The notes under the pieces: model-generated
Seen by the model: the letters and a program-made list of their open reading frames with translations, nothing else
Databases searched by the model: none
Told to the model about the DNA's origin: nothing
Source: JBBAFS01 sp041655255
Lineage (GTDB): Bacteria; Spirochaetota; Spirochaetia; Sphaerochaetales; Sphaerochaetaceae
Length of the DNA: 19,323 nt
Direction: 5' to 3'
NCBI GenBank assembly: GCA_041655255.1
Contig: JBBAFS010000029.1
Location: 1 to 19,323, forward strand
Program-made: the position numbers and the translations under genes
Part shown: piece by piece, positions 13,639 through 19,323 of the stretch
Numbering within the stretch: the first letter of the stretch is position 1
Layout: the number at the start of each line of letters is the position of its first letter

Positions 13639-15636
13639 TTATGAGAGAAGTTCTTTAGCACTAGAGTAAACAGCATCAGCTGTGATGCCAAAATAGTCAT
13701 AAAGTTCTTTCTCTGGTCCAGATAATCCAAAGGTGTTCATACCTATAATCTTCCCTTCTAAGCCAGTGTATTTATACCAATAATCGGGAATCCCCGCCTC
13801 TACGGCAATTCGTTTAGTCACTTTTGAAGGGAGAACTGATTCTTTATAAGAAGTCTCTTGTTTATCAAACACTTCAGTTGAAGGAAGTGAGACAACTCGT
13901 ACATTCACACTCTCAGAAGCCAATTTTTTCGCAGCTTCAATAGCTAGGGCAACTTCACTTCCAGTAGCAATGAGAATCAAATCCTCACCACTTCCGTGTT
14001 GGAAGATGACATATCCACCTTTAGCAGCATTTAAAAGCATCTGCTCATCACGCTCTTGCATCGCAAGACCTTGTCGGCTTAACAAAAGCGCTGTAGGGCC
14101 ATCTGTTCGCTTAAGAGCACTTTTCCATGCTATGGCTGTTTCAACAGCGTCAGCAGGCCTCCACGTCTCTACATTGGGAGTGAGGCGTAGCATAGATCCT
14201 TGTTCAACAGGTTGGTGAGTAGGACCATCCTCTCCTAGCCCAATAGAGTCGTGAGTGTATACATAGGTAACTGGAAGACCCATTAAAGCAGCCATGCGCA
14301 CTGCATTACGGGCATACTCCATAAAGATTAAGAATGTACCACCGTATGGTTTAAATCCTCCATGTAGGTAGATTCCGTTCATCATGGCACTCATTCCAAA
14401 TTCACGAACTCCGTAGTGGAGGTAGTTTCCTGAGGCATCATCAGGAGTAATGTTTTTAGAAGAGGTGTGTTTTGTTAAATTTGAGGGCGCTAAATCTGCA
14501 GAACCACCTAAGAGCTCAGGCATCACTTTTCCAACATGATCTAATACCATTTCAGAAGCTTTTCGAGTCGCTACTTTAACACCCTCTTTTTGCCATGAAG
14601 CAACCATCTCATCGTAGGATGTCTCCCACCCTTCAGGAAGGGTGTGTGAGAGTCGACGTTGTAACTCTTTGGCTTCTTGAGGATAGGCCTTTGCATATGA
14701 GTCAAACATCTCATTCCATTTCTTCTCTAAGGTAGCACCACTATCAACAGCATTCCATCCGTCATACAACTCTTGGGGAACAAAAAAACGTTCTTCGTAG
14801 GCCCAGCCAAGTTCTTTACGTGTGAGCTCAATTTCATCATCTCCTAAAGGAGCACCATGACTAGAGGCATCCCCTTTTTTATTTGGAGAACCAAAGCCAA
14901 TAACTGTTTGACAACAAATGAGTGTTGGTTTATCAGTGACTTTCTGAGCATCTTTAATCGCTGTATCGATAGCTTTAGGATCATGACCGTCAACAACTGG
15001 AATCACATGCCATCCATATGCCTCAAAACGGGATGGGGTATCATCAGTGAACCACTGTGAGATATCACCATCAATGGAAATTCCGTTATCATCATAAAAG
15101 ACGATCAACTTTCCAAGTTTATGAGTTCCAGCAAATGAGGCAACTTCGTGGCTAATTCCTTCCATCAAACACCCATCACCAACAAATGCGTAGGTGAAGT
15201 GATCGATGAGGTTAAAGCCCTCTTTGTTAAATTGAGAGGCAAGAGATTTTTCAGCAATAGCCATTCCTACCGCATTTGCCAACCCTTGCCCTAAAGGACC
15301 AGTGGTTGTCTCTACCCCATCAACATGGGCGTACTCAGGGTGACCTGCAGTTTTAGCGTGAATTTGTCTAAATTGTTTAATATCTTCTAAAGAGAGGTCA
15401 TAGCCAGTGAGGTGTAATAACGCATATAACAACATAGAGGCATGACCATTTGAGAGAACAAACCGGTCTCGGTTCAGCCAATGTGGGTTAGTTGGATTGT
15501 GCTTTAGGTGGCTTCTCCATAACACCTCGGCAATATCTGCCATTCCCATCGGAGCCCCTGGATGTCCACTATTTGCTTTTTGAATAGCATCAATACTTAG
15601 TATCCGAAGCGCATTCGCATAGTCTATGTTCTTCAT
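13639..15636 (-). CDS. tkt: Transketolase
   Basis: Thiamine-diphosphate enzyme of the non-oxidative pentose phosphate pathway, moving two-carbon units between ketose and aldose phosphates in the cytoplasm. The 665 residues equal full-length bacterial transketolase. Visible landmarks are His25 in SGHPGAPMG, His65 in LSNGHAS, His99, TTTGPLGQGLANAVG (111-125), and the ThDP motif GDG (153-155) ending in Asn184. Later come the pyrimidine domain with FGMSAMMNGI, THDSIGLGEDGPTHQPVEQ and ALLLSRQ, then the C-terminal domain starting LILIATGSEV. AGGGAG precedes ATG 15636, and a good sigma70 promoter is at 15664-15692. It lies downstream of the EamA gene on the same strand but has its own promoter. No truncation or missing residue was noticed. 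Confidence 0.97.
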   Translation of the reverse strand: MKNIDYANALRILSIDAIQKANSGHPGAPMGMADIAEVLWRSHLKHNPTNPHWLNRDRFVLSNGHASMLLYALLHLTGYDLSLEDIKQFRQIHAKTAGHPEYAHVDGVETTTGPLGQGLANAVGMAIAEKSLASQFNKEGFNLIDHFTYAFVGDGCLMEGISHEVASFAGTHKLGKLIVFYDDNGISIDGDISQWFTDDTPSRFEAYGWHVIPVVDGHDPKAIDTAIKDAQKVTDKPTLICCQTVIGFGSPNKKGDASSHGAPLGDDEIELTRKELGWAYEERFFVPQELYDGWNAVDSGATLEKKWNEMFDSYAKAYPQEAKELQRRLSHTLPEGWETSYDEMVASWQKEGVKVATRKASEMVLDHVGKVMPELLGGSADLAPSNLTKHTSSKNITPDDASGNYLHYGVREFGMSAMMNGIYLHGGFKPYGGTFLIFMEYARNAVRMAALMGLPVTYVYTHDSIGLGEDGPTHQPVEQGSMLRLTPNVETWRPADAVETAIAWKSALKRTDGPTALLLSRQGLAMQERDEQMLLNAAKGGYVIFQHGSGEDLILIATGSEVALAIEAAKKLASESVNVRVVSLPSTEVFDKQETSYKESVLPSKVTKRIAVEAGIPDYWYKYTGLEGKIIGMNTFGLSGPEKELYDYFGITADAVYSSAKELLS

Positions 15637-15663
15637 CTATTTCTCCCTATTTGTAGTGTCTAA

Positions 15664-15692
15664 AGCATATATTGAGGGGGATATTAGGTCAA
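15664..15692 (-). promoter_or_regulatory. Transketolase promoter
   Basis: On the minus strand TTGACC (15687-15692), 17 bp, TATGCT (15664-15669); initiation is expected near 15657, giving a 20-nt leader with AGGGAG ahead of the ATG. Confidence 0.7.
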
Positions 15693-15693
15693 T

Positions 15694-15738
15694 AAGAGGG
15701 ACAAAGTCGCGATACCGCTCCTTTGTGCTCCTCTTTTT
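15694..15738 (+). terminator. Large stem-loop with plus-strand T-tract between eamA and tkt
   Basis: Three nested paired segments: AAGAGG/CCTCTT (15694-15699 with 15730-15735), ACAAAG/CTTTGT (15701-15706 with 15721-15726) and GCG/CGC around ATAC, with small internal loops. TTT then ACG and TTTTT follow on the plus strand only. It lies just after the minus-strand EamA stop, so it may end that transcript, but the U-tract fits a plus-strand (antisense) transcript better. Confidence 0.5.
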
Positions 15739-16612
15739 ACGTTTTTGACTGGTACAACGAGTTCACTGTGATTGCAATAAAGACTATTGCAGCACCGAAA
15801 ATGAAATCGAGTCCAGGGGCTTCACGTAAAAAGAGCCATACATAGAGAATCCCAAAGATTGTCTCAGTAGATAAGATTAGAGCAATATCTGCAGCTGGAG
15901 CATATTTTGTCCCTGTCCCAATAAGCACTTGACTGAAGGGGAGAACAAAGAGCCCTAATATAGCCAATGGCCACAATGAGCCACTACCAACAGCTACATT
16001 AAAATCTGCAACGAAAAACGTTACAATAGTCCCTAAAGTAGCACCAACCATTAAAATACCTGATCGGCTGAGATCTTTATTAAACCGTAAATAGGTAAGA
16101 TGCCCACCAATGAGTGTTGGTCCTGCCAAAGCAAATAGAAAGCCATCTAAGGGGATATCTCCTAACCCTTTACGGTAGATAAATACAATTCCACCTAATG
16201 CAACTAAAGCTGCTAATAAGGTAACTAATGAAGGTCGTATTTTATAAAAAATAAAACTAAAAGCTGCCGCAAAAAAAGCACCTAAACTCCACATCACTAA
16301 GGCTGTTTCAACGCCAGCTCTCATCACAGCAAAAGCAAAGAAGATACTACTTGTACCCCAAAGTGATCCCGATATAAGGATTCTGATGCCACCTCTTTTT
16401 AACATACTCAATGCTTGAGATCGGTATGTACTAAAAAATATAACCGTTAATGAAATTGCTGCAAAAAGAGCTCTCCAAAAAGCAGCACTGGTGCTACTCA
16501 TATGAGAGAGTCGAATTAAAATTGCATCAAAGCTTAATACAATAACGGCAATAGTTGTAAATGAGAGTCCTTTTACATACTCAAGATGTTTGATTCGGCT
16601 TTTATCGTTCAA
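15737..16612 (-). CDS. EamA/DMT-superfamily transporter (second copy)
   Basis: Inner-membrane transporter of 291 residues, about ten helices in two EamA repeats. The first helix starts near residue 18 (LSFTTIAVIVLSFDAILIRLS). The second repeat keeps the usual LILSTETIFGILYVWLFLREAP with two acidic positions. It is clearly related to the product of 12688-13590, which sits on the other side of transketolase in the opposite direction. The start is probably TTG at 16612: GGAG lies 6 nt upstream of it, while the alternative TTG at 16624 overlaps that GGAG and has no ribosome site of its own. The first in-frame ATG would fall beyond helix 1. Likely metabolite exporter; substrate unknown. Confidence 0.85.
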   Translation of the reverse strand: MNDKSRIKHLEYVKGLSFTTIAVIVLSFDAILIRLSHMSSTSAAFWRALFAAISLTVIFFSTYRSQALSMLKRGGIRILISGSLWGTSSIFFAFAVMRAGVETALVMWSLGAFFAAAFSFIFYKIRPSLVTLLAALVALGGIVFIYRKGLGDIPLDGFLFALAGPTLIGGHLTYLRFNKDLSRSGILMVGATLGTIVTFFVADFNVAVGSGSLWPLAILGLFVLPFSQVLIGTGTKYAPAADIALILSTETIFGILYVWLFLREAPGLDFIFGAAIVFIAITVNSLYQSKT

Positions 16613-16654
16613 GTGGATCTCCAAGAAGAAGTAATATTGTCTTATATCAACAAC

Positions 16655-16683
16655 TCTCTTACTCCTTTAGAAGAAGTAAGAGA
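16655..16683. terminator. Hairpin after the outer-membrane protein gene
   Basis: TCTCTTACT and AGTAAGAGA form a 9-bp stem, extended inside by CTT/AAG after one mismatch. It lies 37 bp beyond the stop of the minus-strand barrel gene and upstream of EamA. T-rich sequence follows on the plus side (ATCGTTTTA) more than on the minus side. Confidence 0.5.
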
Positions 16684-16719
16684 ATCGTTTTATACTGTGT
16701 ATGAGAGCACGTTACACTA

Positions 16720-17589
16720 TTAGAATGAATATGTCAGCTGAGCAGCAAGTCGTTTCCATCCGAAGGGTTTTTGACTCACAAAACGGGACTCTTTATCTGT
16801 TTTTCGGGTAGAAAACTGTGGAATTACAGTAAGATTAAGAGAGTCAGTAAACGCAAAGTTTGCAATAATACCCACATCAATTGTCATTGGGGTCTCATAA
16901 TTGCTTGTATTACCAATATTCTCTAGATAAGTTTCAACCATAATAGCAGCCATATTAATAATTAAAGGCATCTGGTATCCAACAACGTATTCGCCTTTGT
17001 AGTTCCATCCATCTTGGTGAAGCCCACCAGTTTCAAACTCCCAAGCGTTATAACTCGGAGTGTCAGAAAACTTGTTAGTGTATGTTTGGTAATTCATTTC
17101 ATGGTAAGTTCGCAGTACTACGCTTGTCCACGCTCCTGGCCAAATAGCTGCAGTATCAAATTGAAGAGCAACACCACCTTTTGCTTTGGCATAAATTCCG
17201 TTCATAGTATCGGATACGGCAGGACTAATCCCATCTCCTTTTCTGAGTCCTTCAACACCCATGAGATCAAAGTTCCATCCAGTTCCAACTTGTCCACCTA
17301 ACGAGATCTCAGCAACGGCAATCGGAGTGAGAATGACATCGGCATTGACACTGATGGTGACAGGAGTGATGCCTAATCCACCTTTAATCTTAACGTTGTT
17401 TCCCCCAAAAAGAGGACCTTCTCCCCAAATAGGGAGTTTGACGGTGTACCCCGCATCAATTTTAAACTCAGGAGCAGTACTTGCTGTAAGTTTAACGGAA
17501 CCACTAGTAGAACTCTCTTTTGCAACAAGAGTGCCCACACTTAGACACAGAATGAACAGGATTAAGAATGCCTTCTTATATGTTTTCAT
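16720..17589 (-). CDS. Putative outer-membrane beta-barrel protein, unknown family
   Basis: Secreted protein of 289 residues that I do not recognise. It has a Sec signal peptide (MKTYKKAFLILFILCLSVGTLVAKES, cleavage probably after LVA). The mature part lacks hydrophobic helices but has many amphipathic segments of alternating residues, such as VKIKGGLGITPVTISVNADVI, and many Gly, Thr, Tyr and Trp residues. It ends LAAQLTYSF; a C-terminal Phe after alternating residues is the usual signal recognised by the BAM machinery. It is therefore probably an outer-membrane barrel of about 12 strands, perhaps a porin or surface antigen. ATG 17589 is chosen over TTG 17595 because AGGAG lies 6 nt upstream. 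It diverges from the AEC transporter gene. Confidence 0.75.
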   Translation of the reverse strand: MKTYKKAFLILFILCLSVGTLVAKESSTSGSVKLTASTAPEFKIDAGYTVKLPIWGEGPLFGGNNVKIKGGLGITPVTISVNADVILTPIAVAEISLGGQVGTGWNFDLMGVEGLRKGDGISPAVSDTMNGIYAKAKGGVALQFDTAAIWPGAWTSVVLRTYHEMNYQTYTNKFSDTPSYNAWEFETGGLHQDGWNYKGEYVVGYQMPLIINMAAIMVETYLENIGNTSNYETPMTIDVGIIANFAFTDSLNLTVIPQFSTRKTDKESRFVSQKPFGWKRLAAQLTYSF

Positions 17590-17632
17590 CCACAACTCCT
17601 CTTATATGTTTGTATTACCATACCATAAGTTT

Positions 17633-17660
17633 GATATAGGTATAACTATTAACATAACAA
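17633..17660 (-). promoter_or_regulatory. Candidate promoter of the barrel protein gene
   Basis: On the minus strand TTGTTA (17655-17660), 16 bp, TATATC (17633-17638), about 40 bp before the ATG. The whole 197-bp divergent region is AT-rich, so other hexamers are possible. Confidence 0.3.
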
Positions 17661-17749
17661 TATGTCACACTCTGTCATATATACACAAAAGAGCATCAAG
17701 CTACGATGTGAAGCAGGGTGTTTCCCCCCTCTTCTTTTCAACTTTAGAG

Positions 17750-17779
17750 TTGTCATATCTTTTCATAATGGTTTAGTAT
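17750..17779 (+). promoter_or_regulatory. Promoter of the AEC transporter gene, leaderless layout
   Basis: TTGTCA (17750-17755), 18 bp, TAGTAT (17774-17779); the -10 ends 7 nt before ATG 17787 and there is no Shine-Dalgarno. A small dyad CAACT-TTAG-AGTTG (17739-17752) touches the -35. This is the best promoter among the putative leaderless genes. Confidence 0.55.
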
Positions 17780-17786
17780 CAGAGTT

Positions 17787-18668
17787 ATGTTTATTCAAGC
17801 GTTCATCCAAATGCTCCCCATTTTACTCATTGCACTTTTAGGGTATCTCACTCACAACATATTCAAACTCGATGAGAAGACTATGATTCACATAGTAAGT
17901 GATATCTTTATGCCACTACTGATCTTCTTCTCACTATATACCAGTGATATCCAAGGTGCTTTAGTCGTTGATATGATCAAATCTATTACGGTATTTGTCG
18001 CAATCATGATTGGTATAAGTTACCTCTATGCAAAAATTGCCAAGATAGACCCTCGTGAAACAGTCCCCTCCACCGTGTTTATGAACTCAGGTTTTTTAGG
18101 CATCCCTTTGATGAAACTCTGGGGCGGTATTGCTGCTATGAATGTTGTGGTCATTTTTGATCAAATACAGTCGTTTTACATGCTTACTATTGGGTTGATG
18201 ATTATCACCGGTGGGTTTTCAGTGAAGTCTTTATTAAACGTCGTGAAAGCTCCTGTAGTATGGGCAATTATTCTCGGTGCATGTTTCACCTATTTTAAGA
18301 TTCCCGTGTGGGACCCTTTATTACAAGCAATGGAGTTTGGAGGAAACATAGGTCCTCCTTTAGCTGCCTACTTACTGGGGGCAATGCTTCAATCTCATAA
18401 AGTGTACCTCGATATTCACCTCTTTGTATCAGTATTACTACGGATGGTGGGAGGATTTTTGGTTGGATTGTTATGTACCTATCTCTTTAACATTACTGGT
18501 ATGCCAAAAGTCGTCTTTGTTGTAACAGCCTCTTTCCCTCCAGCAGTATTTACTGCAGTGTTACCTGTACGTTATGGTGTCCCCTCTCGCTATGCAAGTT
18601 CGATTGTAGTGGTCTCTACTCTGATTTCAATAATAACCATTCCATTTGCTTTTATGCTTCTTAGCTAG
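17787..18668 (+). CDS. AEC-family (auxin efflux carrier-type) transporter
   Basis: Inner-membrane protein of 293 residues with about ten hydrophobic helices in two halves separated near residue 150. Family features are the opening helix ending GYLTHNIFKLDEK, then IFMPLLIFFSLY (the usual LPALIF region), and VFMNSGFLGIPLMKLWGG, the conserved N-x-G-F-x-G-x-P motif in helix 4. In the second half GNIGPPLAAYLLGAML and SFPPAVFTAVLPVRYG are typical. Bacterial members (YfdV, MdcF, MleP types) move organic acids such as malate or malonate, and the substrate here is open. It begins just after a promoter-like pair with only 7 nt between the -10 and the ATG. No terminator is evident before the following gene. 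Confidence 0.88.
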   Translation: MFIQAFIQMLPILLIALLGYLTHNIFKLDEKTMIHIVSDIFMPLLIFFSLYTSDIQGALVVDMIKSITVFVAIMIGISYLYAKIAKIDPRETVPSTVFMNSGFLGIPLMKLWGGIAAMNVVVIFDQIQSFYMLTIGLMIITGGFSVKSLLNVVKAPVVWAIILGACFTYFKIPVWDPLLQAMEFGGNIGPPLAAYLLGAMLQSHKVYLDIHLFVSVLLRMVGGFLVGLLCTYLFNITGMPKVVFVVTASFPPAVFTAVLPVRYGVPSRYASSIVVVSTLISIITIPFAFMLLS

Positions 18669-18686
18669 ATACAAAAGGCAATTGTT

Positions 18687-18695
18687 TGTTATAGT
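18687..18695 (+). promoter_or_regulatory. Extended -10 promoter of the acyltransferase gene, leaderless layout
   Basis: TG-T-TATAGT, an extended -10 with 5 of 6 in the hexamer, ends 6 nt before ATG 18702. No Shine-Dalgarno and no clear -35. It lies in the 33-bp gap after the AEC gene. Confidence 0.5.
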
Positions 18696-18701
18696 GCTCT
18701 C

Positions 18702-19323
18702 ATGAAATTTCAAGAACGAATTGTGAATGCTCTTTTTAGAACACTGTTTCGCCTTTTTTATAGATTCGATACCTCTGAATTTAAGAAAGTCCCCACCGAA
18801 GGTCCTTTGATGATTATTGCCAATCACACCTCAACATTTGATGGGCCACTGATGTATGTATTTTTACGACCCCGAAAGATGATAGCTTTGGCTAAAAAAG
18901 AGTTATGGGACACATGGTTTCTCCGCTTTATTATGAACTTGTGGAACTCTATCCCTGTTGATCGAGATAACATGGGTCGAGAGACGATGGAAAGCTGTTT
19001 TCAAGTGTTAAAGAGAGAAGAGATGTTAGCTATCGCACCTGAAGGGACTCGAAGCAAAGATGGTTCTTTACAAAGTGGAAAACCGGGAGTCGCTTTTATC
19101 GCCCACAAAGGGGGCGTCCCTATTGTCCCTATTGCGATTACTGGGTTTGAAAAGATAAAAGAGAATCTTAAACGCTTTAAAAGAACACCTTTACATATAG
19201 CTGTTGGAGAGGTGTTTGTGATTAAACAACAAGGCGGGCGACTTGATAGTGCCACTCGTCAACAGCTTGCCGATGAGATTATGCTTCGCCTTGCAACACT
19301 TGTTCCACCAGAGTATAGGGGGG
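18702..19323 (+). CDS. plsC: 1-acyl-sn-glycerol-3-phosphate acyltransferase (PlsC-like), 3' end cut by window
   Basis: The open frame from ATG 18702 runs off the right edge with 207 codons visible and no stop. It is a lysophosphatidate acyltransferase of phospholipid synthesis, acting on the cytoplasmic face of the inner membrane. The catalytic NHTSTFD (His42-x4-Asp47) and the glycerophosphate-binding APEGTRSKDG (113-121) are both present, with SIPVDRD between them and VPIVPIAITG after them, all in the usual order for the PlsC/LPLAT fold. The N-terminus (MKFQERIVNALFRTLFRLFY) is amphipathic, typical of membrane attachment. A full protein of about 210-240 residues is expected, so little is missing. 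The start follows an extended -10 box by 6 nt and no ribosome site is present. Confidence 0.92.
   Translation, partial: MKFQERIVNALFRTLFRLFYRFDTSEFKKVPTEGPLMIIANHTSTFDGPLMYVFLRPRKMIALAKKELWDTWFLRFIMNLWNSIPVDRDNMGRETMESCFQVLKREEMLAIAPEGTRSKDGSLQSGKPGVAFIAHKGGVPIVPIAITGFEKIKENLKRFKRTPLHIAVGEVFVIKQQGGRLDSATRQQLADEIMLRLATLVPPEYRG

Noticed and set aside
17261..17776. 171-codon open frame on the plus strand opposite the barrel protein gene
   Set aside because: It lies mostly antisense to a gene with signal peptide and ribosome site, and shows no domain or ribosome site of its own; the low-complexity composition is that of a reverse-frame shadow.
1..19323. Mobile element, CRISPR array, prophage or defence system
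   Set aside because: No transposase, integrase, phage or Cas-like protein, no direct-repeat array and no abrupt change of codon style was seen; the window reads as ordinary chromosome.

Overview
The window looks like ordinary chromosome from an AT-rich (about 40% G+C by eye), diderm, probably fermentative bacterium, most likely a spirochaete. The diderm call rests on a signal-peptide beta-barrel protein ending in Phe. The spirochaete call is an inference from the style of the periplasmic binding protein, the mix of sugar ABC transport with Gfo/Idh/MocA and TIM-barrel enzymes, and a tandem nucleoside-diphosphate-kinase protein. No phage, transposon, CRISPR or plasmid genes are visible.

Left part (1-493): a possible 52-residue protein on the minus strand, with a good promoter and a palindrome on its -10 box, then about 330 bp with no gene seen. 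Region 494-7938 is one carbohydrate or polyol uptake and catabolism locus. A FadR-type GntR regulator reads leftward. Diverging from it are a double-ATPase sugar importer subunit, an inositol-dehydrogenase-like oxidoreductase, the permease, the periplasmic binding protein, a hydroxypyruvate-isomerase-like TIM-barrel protein and a LacI-family regulator. A LacI-type operator (1420-1433) lies at the predicted transcription start of the operon. The binding-protein cistron is bracketed by stem-loops. The substrate cannot be read from sequence; a cyclitol (myo-inositol or an isomer) or an unusual hexose is the best guess.

Middle part (7962-13590): a tRNA-Leu(GAG) on the minus strand, then housekeeping genes in alternating directions: gamma-class carbonic anhydrase-like protein, HAD phosphatase, FAH-family hydrolase/isomerase, a two-domain NDK-like protein, a PAP2 phosphatase, and a translationally coupled pair of RNA 2',3'-cyclic phosphodiesterase (ThpR type) and EamA transporter.

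Right part (13639-19323): transketolase on the minus strand with a clear sigma70 promoter, a second EamA transporter related to the first, an uncharacterised outer-membrane barrel, a divergent AEC-family transporter, and a 1-acylglycerol-3-phosphate acyltransferase cut off by the window end.

A recurring feature is worth attention: six genes have no Shine-Dalgarno sequence and instead have a -10-like hexamer ending only 6-7 nt before the ATG, as expected for leaderless transcripts. The other genes mostly have good Shine-Dalgarno sites.
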